Positions 33,800-44,006 of a stretch of 64,000 bases of DNA are shown piece by piece. The first letter of the stretch is position 1. Every line of letters begins with the position of its first letter. Made by a program: the position numbers and the translations under genes. The notes under the pieces are model-generated. The model did not search any database, had not been told where the DNA came from, and was given only the letters and a program-made list of their open reading frames with translations. The stretch comes from Hydractinia symbiolongicarpus (taxonomy: Eukaryota > Cnidaria > Hydrozoa > Anthoathecata > Hydractiniidae), in the NCBI RefSeq assembly GCF_029227915.1, contig NC_079883.1, forward strand, positions 27,838,001 to 27,902,000, given 5' to 3'.

Positions 33800-35777
33800 A
33801 TGGTAAGTAAAGATCACTTTCTGCGTGATGTATGATTTTGTGTTGACACATGCGCACTCATTGCAATAGATAAAAATGTAAGCATCAGACATTAAAAAGA
33901 GTAGATAGTTAAAAATCATTTTAGTGTCATTTGTATCTTGTGCTTTCAAGTTATTTGTATATATTTTATTAATAGCCATTTAACCTTATGGGAACCTGCT
34001 TTTTTTTCCTACAAGACTGCGTGCGCATGTAAATGTTTGTAAACATTGGCATCTATTTAGCTTTGTTTCTGTAATGATAGTTAACTTGGAATATTTGTGG
34101 TCCACAGCAACATATAATGTGGAGCGATATAAGGTTTAGTTACATGTACATGTATTTTTTTAATTAAAAAAATAATATTTTTTGTCAAATATAATTTCAA
34201 AAACTTTATATAAATTGTATTCAAATACTAGCCACACATAGTATTAAATACGTTTTAACTCTCCAGGTACAGTGCTAAAATAATGCAGCCTCGATCCCAG
34301 GACCTTTCGTCTCTTTTTTGCATATCGGGCGGCGAGACAAACGTTTTGTCAAATCTATCAATAAGCGCAGCGCTGATGACAGACAAAAAGCCCTGGGAAC
34401 AGGGTTGAAAATGTTAGAAATTAGACGTTATATGTTGTTACCAATTCTTAACTCAAACATTAAATTTTAGAATCTTACCAAAATTTGTTTCTTTGGAATC
34501 CTTCTCGTTGTTGTTGTCTTCGCACTTTCGGAAGCCGAACCCAGATCTAGACGAAGAAGCCAGAGAAGACGAAGAAGTCAAAGACGACGAACGAGAAACC
34601 AGAACAAAAAAAAAGCAGCACAAGTCCGTCAAACATTTGAAAATGCCAGAGAAGTTGTCCCTGGTTTTTTTGCACTCACGGAGATGGAATCCCTTAACTT
34701 TACCTCCATACAAAACGAGGTGAGTGCCCCTTCATGCGTAAACAATTTAACTTTACCCAGGTTTGCTGCGTGCAAAATGCAAGAACTGAGGGAAATAATA
34801 AGAAATCAAACTTGTGTGTTGGAAAAATCTGATGAAAATCGAGTCAAGAGACAAAGACAGAACGCAGACGGAAGCGAGACACGAATCCGTTCCACAGATA
34901 ATCAAGGTAGCATAGTCAGTGGAACAAAAGTAAGATTGTGTACTGAAATAAACGCAAGAACAACTCTTGCGCAAAATAGGTAAGTTTCCTTATAAACAAC
35001 TTATAAACAAGTATCAAGAGACAAACGACTACCGTAAGTTCTCCATTAAGGACCCGGACGCTTATTTACTTTGTGAGTCTCTAAGAGGGAGTAGTTGTCT
35101 ATGCGCGCAGGACGGTAATTCAAGCTGGACGGCATTCCAAGTAAGGTGTTTATTAAATTTAGTGCAAATTTCAATATCAAAATAAAAACTAAAAAGGATA
35201 ATAGTTTGAAACAGAACATTAGTTTATTTCTACTCTGGTTTATTTCGCAATTCCTTCTGGGGACAAACGTACTTTACAAAAAAAATAAGATTTTGAAATA
35301 AAAATTGCAATTTACTTTGAATAAATAATCCATTAAACGGGCGTTTCTTAAGGCGGAAAGGATAGACGCTTATCGAGTGGGCGATTTAATCAAACCGGCA
35401 GTAATCGAGGGGCGGTTAATTGAGGGGGCGGTTAATCAAGGGTGTGGTTAATCAAAGGATGGGTAATCGAGGGGGGCAGTTAATCGACGGCCGGTTAATC
35501 GAGATTTATAATGAACTCAATATGTAACTCGCTTTTTAGGTATCCTCAAGTAATTAATGAAATTATATGTAAGAACAACGAAAGATGTTTAGGGGATCCA
35601 AAATGTTTCTGTGCGCAGCAATTTATCATGGTACAGTTTCGAATTGACACCAATGAATATGGGATAGACAGGCTCGGAGAATGGGATACTTACGATCAAG
35701 TTATACGAACGGGATGCAAGTGTCGAGTAGATAAACAATCGATTACGTATAGACTTTTTATAGACGACGAAAATTAA
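33800..35777 (+). CDS. Secreted, furin-processed cystine-rich protein, IL-17-like cytokine candidate
   Basis: Proposed coding exons: 33800-33802 (ATG alone before a GTAAGT donor), 34471-34979 and 35540-35777. They total 750 bp, 249 residues plus stop, with consistent phases; an in-frame TAG directly before 34471 means that exon must be spliced. The protein has a signal peptide (NLTK, then hydrophobic residues 6-20), a polybasic region (28-49), and a furin-type site RVKR at 125-128. The mature part has about 121 residues and seven cysteines. NRYPQVINEIIC spans the last junction, and the protein ends with VIRTGCKC; N-R-Y-P and the C-terminal G-C-x-C are IL-17 family hallmarks. Alternatives: another cystine-knot factor; a donor at 34719/34720; inclusion of open sequence at 35031-35140. 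Only motif-level similarity supports the family. Confidence 0.55.
34286..34407. mobile_element. MITE with CAACCTCGATCCCAGGGC-type ends, in intron 1 of the IL-17-like gene
   Basis: CAGCCTCGATCCCAGGACCT opens it and the inverse of GCCCTGGGAACAGGGTTG closes it, with GTCTC/GACAGAC blocks just inside. Related short copies lie at 52381-52442 and 57249-57323. It ends 63 bp before exon 2. Confidence 0.7.
35398..35506. repeat. Degenerate GGTTAATCGAGGGGC tandem array, intron 2 of the IL-17-like gene
   Basis: Seven or so 15-17-bp units (GCGGTTAATTGAGGG, GGCGGTTAATCAAGG, TGGTTAATCAAAGGA, and so on). The array lies 34 bp upstream of the last exon. Confidence 0.75.
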
Positions 35778-36828
35778 ACGGATATAATAGTTTTTTGTCA
35801 GACTGATAAAGTATGGATACCTTATCGCTTAGAGTAATTTTCTGTTGTTTCATGCACCAACATCAATAATTTTACACGGCTTTTATTAAATGGGGGGAAA
35901 AATAATACCATGTTTAAAATAACTAGCACATAAAGTAATGCTTTTGTGTTCATTTTGTTGTAAACCTCTTTAACCTCAACCTCATTCCCAGGGCGTTTTG
36001 CCTTGTTGATGAAGTTGATAGGGGACAAGTTCGTGATAACGGCTCGGGGGCCACAAGACCCTGAGGACGATGTTGCCTTAACCTGAGTTATTTCTGTATG
36101 TACGATCCTACATAATATTATACGGCTTACTAATAGTTAGTTTGTAAAGAATTTATGAGAATCATTAAATTCAAGAAAGCAATTATTACTATTATTTAGT
36201 CAGGATAGCCTCTTCAGATCCTAATGGTGTTGTTATTAATAACGGTCCTGCGAATAAGTTCCTGCAAAGTGAGCCCTAGTGCATTGAAAGCTCCCATTCA
36301 AGTTGCGGAATGTGCGCAATCACAACATCAGCTCTACTAGACAATCCTATTCTCATGTTGAACGCTAGCTAAGCAGAAAGGATCGATTCACACTTTTATA
36401 GTCTCTGTCATGACTCGGCCGGGGTTTGAAACCAAGACCTTCTGCACTAGCGAACACTCTGCCACAAAGCCACCATTCAAATTTTTTGACCCAAGTTTAA
36501 ATTTGAAGTTGAATGTTCACATTAAAATTTAAATAAACCTATTTTTATCTAAAATCATTTCAAGATTTAAGGAAAAACTATGGTAGTGGTAAAGATTATT
36601 TCGCTCGCAAACAAACAGCGAACATTTTAATACATCAGAGATAGAGAAATGTTCCTTCTGGCACAGTCACAGCAAGCCACAGCACAGTCCCTATTAATCC
36701 ATCGCCATCCGACACCATCCCATAGTGATCCACGTCATTCAAGGACCTAGTATTCAATGACGTCATCTGTAGATTAAAAGACCCCTAAAATTTCTAGCAC
36801 ATTTTCCGATAATATTCTACGCACATAA
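35778..36828. other. Intergenic, IL-17-like gene to Polinton
   Basis: No gene recognised. It contains the tRNA-like repeat at 36409-36474. The left end of the Polinton may lie here, but I find no inverted partner of its right end. Confidence 0.45.
36409..36474 (-). repeat. tRNA-like SINE head, minus strand
   Basis: The reverse complement reads GGTGGCTTTGTGGCAGAGTG, then TTCGCTAGTGCAGAAGGTC, then TTGGTTTCAAACCCCGGCC. The T-loop-like GTTTCAAACCCC corresponds to a pol III B box with an insertion. It is probably a third, distinct tRNA-derived repeat. Confidence 0.45.
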
Positions 36829-36872
36829 GGGAAATTCCCTATCATACAAAAATGAGTAAGGGGAAATTCCCC
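36829..36872. promoter_or_regulatory. Two perfect GGGAAATTCCC palindromes upstream of the first Polinton ORF
   Basis: GGGAAATTCCC (36829-36839) and GGGGAAATTCCCC (36860-36872) lie 74 bp before the first ATG (36946). Both fit the Rel/NF-kappaB consensus GGGRNWYYCC. Binding is not shown by sequence alone. Confidence 0.4.
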
Positions 36873-36945
36873 AAGGGAAATACCTGTGTTAGTCGAGCAG
36901 AATGAAATCCTCCGACTTTGTAAAAAAACGTATAATAAAAGAGAA

Positions 36946-37523
36946 ATGGATTCACACACTGTCAAACAATTACGCGATATTGCAAAAACCCGTGGACTTA
37001 AGGGGTATTATAGACTACGTAAAGCTGAATTGGTTGATCTATTGGAGGACGTATCACAGAGGCCACCAAGAAGGGCTGGACAACGAAAGCCCGCAAGGCC
37101 AGCAACCATACTACCAACGCCGGAGGCCATGGATATTTTTGAGAAACAAGAGATGATGAAAAATCGATTGATTGTGAAATCCAAGATGCAGGAATGGTAC
37201 AACTGGTTAGTTGATGCCGCCCCAAAGGTATAAAAGAGGGAGTCAAGGGTGCATATGCGACCCTTAAACGTACGGTTATGGGATTCTATAGTAGGGTAGC
37301 AAACACAATACCTACACTACATGATGAAGTCGAACAGGAGGCCAGGGAAGACTATTTGGAAGATATTCAAAATCCCCATGAACAGCCGGGACACGACTTC
37401 ACGCCCCAGGAACATAAGCATGCCCTTCACAGAACCTTCCGGAGTTTCGAATTCCTGGTATAGGAGGTGCCGACGTTGATGGGTATATCGGGATGGTGCG
37501 ACCCAATGTGCAAACCTTAGTTC
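36946..37523 (+). pseudogene. Polinton N-terminal SAP/Rho-N-like domain protein, frameshifted
   Basis: MDSHTVKQLRDIAKTRGLKG followed by LRKAELVDLLE is a SAP/Rho-N-type helix-extended-helix nucleic-acid-binding motif (residues 1-32). The frame ends at 37233 but one base shift at about 37228 continues into 37278-37463, and a second near 37458 continues to a stop at about 37530. It is therefore one gene broken twice, and may be the N-terminus of the polymerase polyprotein. ATG 36946 is the first in frame. Confidence 0.55.
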
Positions 37524-37576
37524 AGGACTAGGTAGAAGATATGGGGTCGCCGAAGGTACAGCTGTCGCTATGAATC

Positions 37577-38308
37577 GTGTGGAAAAAACCCATAGAGGGG
37601 GCTAATGAGAATGAGGAATACATTGAGGTAAAGAAAGTATTCCATAGCAATATGGCCCCGGTATTCCAGGGTAACGATGTGGATGATGTGCTGAATAGGA
37701 TGTTTGCCCAGGTTAAAACACATGTGGAAAACCCGGCACTACCCCGGAGTGGCTTTACAATCTCCCAAATCTTACACCTCAATGTAGACTTTCACAAATT
37801 GAGACTAAAAAGAGGCTCATCATACCTCGAACTACCCAAATGTGTAGCATCCAAAAAGGGCATCATTAACCCGGTGAATGGGGATGAGGAGTGTTTCAAA
37901 TGGGCCATTATAGCATCACTGCATCATGAGGATATAAAGAAAAATCCAAATAGAGTTTCTCAGATGAAACCCTATGTAGGCCACTACAGTTGGGATGGCA
38001 TGGAGTTTCCAACAAGTATAAAATCCATATACAAATTTGAGGCGAATAATCCCGATATTGCGGTGAACGTCCTCTATATAGATGGAAAGAGGATCAACAT
38101 TCTGCGTCAATCAGTACATAACGAGCATACCAAGGTGGTGACTCTATTGCTTATCACTAATGATAAAAAGACCCACTATACGGCAGTCAAAAGACTGTCG
38201 AGGCTCCTGGGCAAGGAGACTTCAAAGAATAGGAACGCAATGCACTTTTGCCTAAACTGCCTACAGGGTTTTCCCACAATCGAATCGAGGAATAAGCATT
38301 ACAGGTAA
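37577..38308 (+). pseudogene. Polinton polymerase-associated N-terminal region with C2H2-like finger
   Basis: An open stretch of 240 codons without a start of its own: upstream sequence in another frame belongs to it. It contains SGFTISQILHLNVDFHKL, EECFKWAIIASLHHEDIKK and, at its end, MHFCLNCLQGFPTIESRNKH, a zinc-finger-like C-x2-C...H. These are blocks seen before the exonuclease domain of Polinton-type polymerases and related virophage-like proteins. It probably forms the N-terminal part of the polymerase polypeptide that continues after 38308 in another frame. Confidence 0.6.
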
Positions 38309-40690
38309 CTGCATCGATCATGAGGCAGTCAAGATTACGACGCCAAATGAGGCCGAAAAATGGCTATACTATGGTATAGACAGCAGCAATTCAAGGTACC
38401 CTTTGCCATCTATGCAGACTTCGAGAGTCTGCTAGTTCCGGTAGAAGAGGGATAAGGGATACAAAAAGGCTGAGTAAGCACGCACAGTCCGGCTGGTGTA
38501 CCTATAGTACCTTTGCTTGTGGGGACGTACCGGCTTCTTTAAAAGTCTACAGGGGTGAGGACTGCGTCACCCGCTTCCTGAACCACCTAGAGGATGAGGT
38601 GAAACTTCTCTATAATACCTACCCGCAGTAACCCATGACCAAACTAACAGATGTCCTAGAAAGGGAACATGACGAGGCCACGCACTGCCATATTTGTCTA
38701 AAACCCTTTAATAACTATGAGAATAACTGTAAGGTCAGGGCCCACTGCCACTATACAGGTGGCTATAGAGGCGCAGCGCACGCAATATGCAACCTCAAAT
38801 ACAAAATACCCGGCCATGTCCCAGTGATTTTCCATAACCTTTCGGGGTATGATGCCCATGTCTTCATACGAGAATTGGGCGAGAAGTATGACACCCAGGA
38901 CATTGGGAATACCAAAAAATATATAAGTTTCAATGTCAAAATCAAGGTACCACTTGGAGGTATGGGATATGGTGATGGTGAGAAGTACAAGACCATAGAG
39001 ATACGGTTCATCGATAGTTGTTGATTTATGGCATCATCGATAGACAAATTGGCAAGCAACCTCGGCGATGAACAGTGTAAAAATCTCCGTTAGTTTTTCA
39101 ATGAGGATGACACGTTTAAGCTTATGCGCAAAAAGGGTGTCTATCCATATGAGTACATGGATAACTGGCAGTGATTTGAAGAGGTGGAGTTACCTTCTAA
39201 GGAGGCGTTTTACAGCAGGCTAAACATGAATGGGATCAGTGATGAAGATTATCAATACGCTAAAAAGATATGGAATTGCATTAGCCCAGAGGGTGATGAT
39301 GTTACCATGAGAGACTACCAGGATGTGTACCTGGAAACAGACGTCCTCCTATTGGCCGACGTCTTCGAGACATTTAAAGACATTTCGAGACGTTTGCTTG
39401 GACAAATACAGCTTTGATCCCGTCCATTTCTACAGCGCACCTGGCTTGGCATGGAAGGCAGCACTGAAATATACCGGAATCAAGTTAGAGCTTCTCACTG
39501 ATCCCGACATGCTCCTGATGTTTGAGAAGGGTCTAAGCGGAGACATAACCCAGGCCGTACACCGATATGCAAAAGCTAACAATAGGTACATGGGAGAGCA
39601 GTATAACCCGGATGAGGAGAAGCCCATTGGGACAATAAGCATGGGTACATCTTAGAGGTAAATATAGATTACCCCAAGGAGCTACATGATAAACATAATG
39701 AGCTGCCGTTCCTACCCGAGCGCGCGATGGTCCACAAGGTTGAAAAATTGGTACCTAATTTAGAGGACAAGCGTAAATATGTAGTACACATCAGGGCATT
39801 AAATGAGGTTATAAAAGATGGGCTAAAGCAGGGTCATACGATTCAACCAGAAGGCGTGGTTGAAGGGATATATTGATCACAACACGAGGCTAAAAACGGA
39901 TTCCAAAAACGAGTTTGAGAAATATTTCTACAAGCTGATGAACCTCTCGGTATTCGGTAAGATATGGAGAACATTAGAAACCATCGCAATATTCAGCTGG
40001 TTACCAACGAAGACAAGTACACGAAGCTTGTGATAAAACCTAATCTCAAGGGTGGGAGCCGGTTCAGCGAACATCTGATAGGTGTAGAAATGGGTAAAAC
40101 AGAGTTTAAGATGAATAAGCCTGTGTATTAACCAGGCCATCCTGGACATGTCAAAAATGGTGATGTACGAATTTCACTACGATTTCATGCAGCCTAAATA
40201 CGGTAGCAAATTACAGCTCTGCTGCATGGACACAGACTCCTTTGTGTATCATATAAGGACACATGATTTGTATGTTGATATCGCTAAAGGTGTTGAAGCA
40301 CGCTTCGATACAAGTGCCTATAATCCAGACGATAATAGGCCCCTCCCTATAAGAAAAAAACAAGAAGGTTGTAGGCTTGATGGAGGATGAGCTGGGTGGT
40401 AAAATCTTAACCGAATTCATCACCTTAAGGGCCAAACTCTACGCCTATAAGAGCCCCACGCAGGAAGGCATCGATCGAAAAGCGAAGGGTGTAAGGTGAT
40501 GTGTTACCAAAAAACCCATCACCTTTGATGACTATCAGCGATGCCTGGAAGAGCGCGTTAAGATCCTGATTCAAAACAAGGGCCACAGGGTATTCACTCA
40601 AAAGGTTAACAAGTTGGCACATAACAGGGCAGATGACAAACGTATCGTATAATCTGACCAGATTACAATGCTTGCTCGTGGCCATAAACG
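38309..40690 (+). pseudogene. Protein-primed family B DNA polymerase, broken and lacking motif A
   Basis: Exonuclease motifs survive: Exo I IYADFES (about 38410), Exo II HNLSGYDAHVF (about 38838), Exo III TDVLLLADVFE (about 39340). Also present are YAKANNRYMGE, motif B-like [10 protein letters not shown] (about 39930) and the catalytic CMDTDSFVY motif C (about 40225). The palm motif A segment that should lie between about 39640 and 39660 is absent, consistent with a deletion of several tens of residues. At least six frameshifts or stops split the frame (38308, about 38455, 39022, about 39395, about 39655, about 40130, about 40375). The enzyme would copy the element's linear DNA. This copy cannot. 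Confidence 0.8.
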
Positions 40691-40840
40691 CCAAGTGTCC
40701 ACCCGTGAATAAAATGGAAGTGTTGTTTTCCAAAAGCTACATACCTCCCCGCTTATGTTGTAAGCATTATTGAATGACGAGGTTTTTTAAAAGCTGTGCA
40801 AAGTTTTGTAAGGGTAGTACTTTACAAAACAAAAACAATA

Positions 40841-41270
40841 TGGAGGGGACCAGGAAATGTACAAAATGTAAGCAAACCATACCACTATGCAACTTTAAGG
40901 TGACCCAACGTAACGGACAACAAACAAGGCAATGCATCAAATGCCGCGACATTAATAATTCATCAAGGGAACGTAGCAAATGCTCGCATAAAAACATAGA
41001 CAATTTTGCCCCATATGCGATCACCGTGCTTGTCAGTATAACCTCATTCTAGCTAGGATTCATCATGCCTTAAATTGCGATACGGAGATTGCCTCCACGG
41101 AATATAGCGGTGGGCGGTGGCAGTTTGATCACAAGGTGCCGCTAAAGTATAGGGAGAACGGGGTGTATCCTAGCGAAGAGCTGCAAATTGCAAGACTGCA
41201 CTACACCAACATGCAGCCCACGTGGGTTACGGATAATCAAACGAAAGGTAATCGATATAAGTCCGAGTAG
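40841..41270 (+). pseudogene. Zinc-ribbon plus HNH endonuclease-like protein, one frameshift
   Basis: From MEGTRKCTKCKQTIPL the N-terminus forms C-x2-C ... C-x2-C. A frameshift near 40995 leads into CPICDHRACQYN, then WQFDHKVPLKYRENG and LHYTNMQPTWVTDNQTKGNR to a stop at 41270. DH, N and the final N-x2-KGN arrangement is an HNH nuclease core. Small phage-type HNH enzymes often carry this kind of Cys-rich N-terminus. Two more genes here (42539, 42879) share the N-terminal module without an HNH core. Confidence 0.6.
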
Positions 41271-41304
41271 AATAGCGTGGTTGATCAAACACTTGAACAC
41301 ATAA

Positions 41305-41814
41305 ATGGAGGTGTGCACACTAATCTCTATACTCCTACCCTATGCTCTGATGGCTTGTGTACTTTTCCGATATCGACTATTAATAAAGAGAATGAGTCAG
41401 CTTGCACAAGTATTTGACACAGCCACCTCTGCAGAATATGAACATGTGAAAACCCCATCCAATAAACGTCAAATTTTAAAGGAGGCCCTTCGCAAAGGTA
41501 AAGGACACCTTCTACCCAAAAAATGTACCGAAGGGTTTGTTGACAAGGCCCCAGAGGATGCCATTGAAAAGGTACATACAGAGTATGTGCAGCGAGAACT
41601 CCAAGAGAAGAGGAGAAAACAACCCATGTGGTCAATCCGAATGCCAACATGGTTGGAAACTTTGTGGATAGACAGTGTTGACGAATTGCGCAGGGACATC
41701 GAAGAGGACCCAATAATCAGGGACTCTATGACAGATCTTGGGATTTTGGTGTACTGCACCATTGGCAGATGTCTTGCACCGCTACTGGTCCTGTCTCACA
41801 CGGCTCGGATATGA
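41305..41814 (+). CDS. Polinton protein of unknown function with N-terminal membrane segment
   Basis: 169 residues, ATG at 41305. Residues 4-22 (CTLISILLPYALMACVLFRY) are hydrophobic and probably a membrane anchor; the middle is highly charged (KKCTEGFVDKAPEDAIEKVH); RDIEEDPIIRDSMTDLG leads to a hydrophobic C-terminal segment. I do not recognise the family. Its place between polymerase and ATPase matches the slot of minor virion or membrane genes, but that is position only. Confidence 0.5.
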   Translation: MEVCTLISILLPYALMACVLFRYRLLIKRMSQLAQVFDTATSAEYEHVKTPSNKRQILKEALRKGKGHLLPKKCTEGFVDKAPEDAIEKVHTEYVQRELQEKRRKQPMWSIRMPTWLETLWIDSVDELRRDIEEDPIIRDSMTDLGILVYCTIGRCLAPLLVLSHTARI

Positions 41815-41878
41815 GCAACAAGAAGAAACAGGAGGAGAAGGAGGAGGTGGAGGAGGCGGAGACGGTGCTATAAGATAA

Positions 41879-42220
41879 ATGAGTGAAGAAGAACAAAAAC
41901 AAGAAGAGAGGGTCATTACAAAGCCACCGAAGAGTGAGGGTCGTGTAGCATTTGGCAAGAGACTTGCCGAATGGAATAGGAAAAACAAGGCGGACTTAAA
42001 GAAAAAGGTGGTCAAAGAACCTTCACAGGATGATAAGGAACCTGCAGCAGGTTCTAGCAAGTCGATGGACAGTGTATACATCTATGGGGTCGGGGTCGGG
42101 GTTTGGTATATGTTTGGCAGGGGTGAGAATGAACCCAACAAGCTGGCGGCTAATCCGGAGTCCCAACAGGGCAAACAAGGAAAAACCCAGCCCCAAGTTG
42201 ACATCTTCAAAATGCAATGA
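41879..42220 (+). CDS. Polinton hypothetical protein, charged with a central hydrophobic stretch
   Basis: 113 residues starting MSEEEQKQEERVITKPPKSE, with a Lys-rich region, then SVYIYGVGVGVWYMFGR as a possible single membrane span, then a Gln-rich tail. An acidic repeat-like GAGGAGGAGG tract at about 41830-41865 lies just upstream. Function unknown. A frameshift after residue 60 is possible, because a second open frame overlaps it. Confidence 0.4.
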   Translation: MSEEEQKQEERVITKPPKSEGRVAFGKRLAEWNRKNKADLKKKVVKEPSQDDKEPAAGSSKSMDSVYIYGVGVGVWYMFGRGENEPNKLAANPESQQGKQGKTQPQVDIFKMQ

Positions 42221-42248
42221 ATTTTTGCTAAAAATAACACCTAATAAA

Positions 42249-42440
42249 ATGGCAAGCAAACATGATGAAAACATGGGTCCAAAGGAAACCATGATTATTG
42301 ATGCCCTATTGAAGTCTGTCAGACTCGTCTCATACACCATACTAATCGCCATGGGCGGAAAGAAGGCGCTGAGGGTTTCCAGGCCCGGTGCCAAGATGGA
42401 TATGGAAGACGGTTTGAAGCTAGCTGGGTGGCCTATTTGA
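42249..42440 (+). CDS. Polinton small hypothetical protein
   Basis: 63 residues from ATG 42249: MASKHDENMGPKETMIIDAL, then KSVRLVSYTILIAMGGKKAL, a short moderately hydrophobic helix followed by a basic tail. No family recognised. Intact frame 28 bp after the previous stop. Confidence 0.4.
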   Translation: MASKHDENMGPKETMIIDALLKSVRLVSYTILIAMGGKKALRVSRPGAKMDMEDGLKLAGWPI

Positions 42441-42538
42441 CGAATACGTCATAAAACAAGGGTGGTACTAAAAATCATTAATAACTTTGAAATAGATTGC
42501 CTGATATTATTTCTACTTGCCCCTGGGGCAAATAGAAA

Positions 42539-42898
42539 ATGGAAGAGAAAAAATGTGTCGTGTGTTCAAAATCTCTCCCCTTGGACCAATTCAAGGCAAA
42601 GGGCAAAGGGAAACTTACAAAAACATGCATTCCCTGCCTTGAACTCGGCAGGGTTTCAAAAGGTCATACCAAACGTTGTAATTATATGCAGCCCTTATAC
42701 GAGTTGATAATTATACTGCAGGACCATATTCAAGCACAATTTAATAAGGGGTATACCTGGGAGAACTTCGAGAGGCATGTGAATAATATAGTACGCTTCA
42801 GATACGACGAAACGTTTAATAGTCCAACTCTTGCCGACGTCGCCTTGGCATTACAGCGGGCACAGTATGCCATAACAAATGGACGTGTTATGTTGTAG
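42539..42898 (+). CDS. Polinton zinc-ribbon protein 2
   Basis: 119 residues. CVVCSKSLPLDQF and LTKTCIPCL give C-x2-C-x20-C-x2-C near the N-terminus (residues 6-32), similar to the HNH protein at 40841 and the next gene. The C-terminal half is helical (YTWENFERHVNNIVRFRYDE) and has no nuclease motif. Its last 20 bases overlap the start of the following gene in another frame. Confidence 0.5.
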   Translation: MEEKKCVVCSKSLPLDQFKAKGKGKLTKTCIPCLELGRVSKGHTKRCNYMQPLYELIIILQDHIQAQFNKGYTWENFERHVNNIVRFRYDETFNSPTLADVALALQRAQYAITNGRVML

Positions 42899-43130
42899 GG
42901 TATGCAAAAATATATTGCCCCCACACAAGATTAAAATTAGGAGTAATGGTCTGACCAAAACTTGTATAGGTTGCCTGACTAAAGCCAAGGAAAGGCGGGC
43001 TGTAGCAAATAGAGATATCGTTGAACACAAGTTGGATCCCATTGCCACTGATGCGGAAATTCGAGATGTTCAGCAGAATGAGAATTGCCTCATCTTGTAT
43101 GACCTACTCACATACTGGATTATAAGTTAA
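42879..43130 (+). CDS. Polinton zinc-ribbon protein 3
   Basis: 83 residues from ATG 42879. CRVCKNILPP and LTKTCIGCLTKAKERR give C-x2-C-x19-C-x2-C. It is closest to the 42539 product, suggesting local gene duplication. A further stretch with similar composition follows the stop (43131-43252), so a premature stop is possible. Confidence 0.5.
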   Translation: MDVLCCRVCKNILPPHKIKIRSNGLTKTCIGCLTKAKERRAVANRDIVEHKLDPIATDAEIRDVQQNENCLILYDLLTYWIIS

Positions 43131-43378
43131 TATACCGAACTCGTCGGGGATAGCCCCGAGAAGGCAAGGCTCGTTGAAAGGTACCGCAATTCCCTACGAT
43201 GCCTACAAGGCAAATTAATGTATACTCCACTACCCATGGAATTCAAGGCTTGAAATACTAAGCTTTGCCATGCCTGTTGGGGATCTCTGGAAAACAGGCA
43301 TGGGGTGTGTTAATATGTACAGGCTGTGCAGCCTTGTACCCCAGGATAGATGATCGAAAGTGGAGCAACTATTAGTAA

Positions 43379-43828
43379 ATGGATGGCGTAAGAGTCCCTC
43401 ATACGGCAATCTATACAGGTCCGACGTCTTGCGGTAAGACGCAACGTGTTTTGGACCTGCTTGAGCATGAATACAAGAGGCACTTCTATAATATTGTCAT
43501 CCTATGCCCCAGATTGCGGTGGAATGCCACCTACCTTGAAAGAGCCTCATTATGGAGGGATGATTATGTATTTATGATAGACCCAGGAAATGAGCTGTTT
43601 GAATGGATTCAGAAATTTTCGTCGTTATTCACGGCTGAGGACACGCTGTTTGTGTTTGATGACGTCATAGTTGATGAAAGCCTCGACAAGCGTCGACAGT
43701 CACTACTTGAGCTTGCTATTTCGGGAAGGCATCGCAAGCATAGTCTTTGGCTCTTAGCCCAAAGTTACAGTGCTCTTCCGAAGAATCTTAGGAGGCAAAA
43801 AAGCCCTATTTTTACGGTCTCCACATAA
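43379..43828 (+). pseudogene. A32/FtsK-HerA-type DNA packaging ATPase, C-terminally frameshifted
   Basis: Walker A GPTSCGKT lies at residues 14-21 and Walker B TLFVFDDVIVDE at about 93-104, followed by the sensor/arginine region SGRHRKHSLWLLAQSY. This is the Polinton ATPase, a relative of poxvirus A32, which pumps DNA into particles. At 43800 the frame shifts: a parallel frame gives ALFLRSPHKKSDMRL and continues to about 43890, so the C-terminus is broken. ATG 43379 fits the family start. Confidence 0.75.
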
Positions 43829-44006
43829 AAAGAGTGACATGAGACTAATCCAAACATGCTTGCTTGTACGTTAGATTGGAACACCCCAGGATTTGGAAGA
43901 TTTTGGAGTGAGCATACAATAAAGCTACCTGAATAAATGACAATAAAAGCTGTCATCTCAAAAGCTTGCTACGGTCCTTGCCCCACATGTAGAAATCATA
44001 TACGAC

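Noticed and set aside
34493-34723. Plus-strand frame rich in Glu/Asp/Lys
   Set aside because: It is a shadow of the IL-17-like exon; the real frame gives a signal peptide and polybasic stretch.
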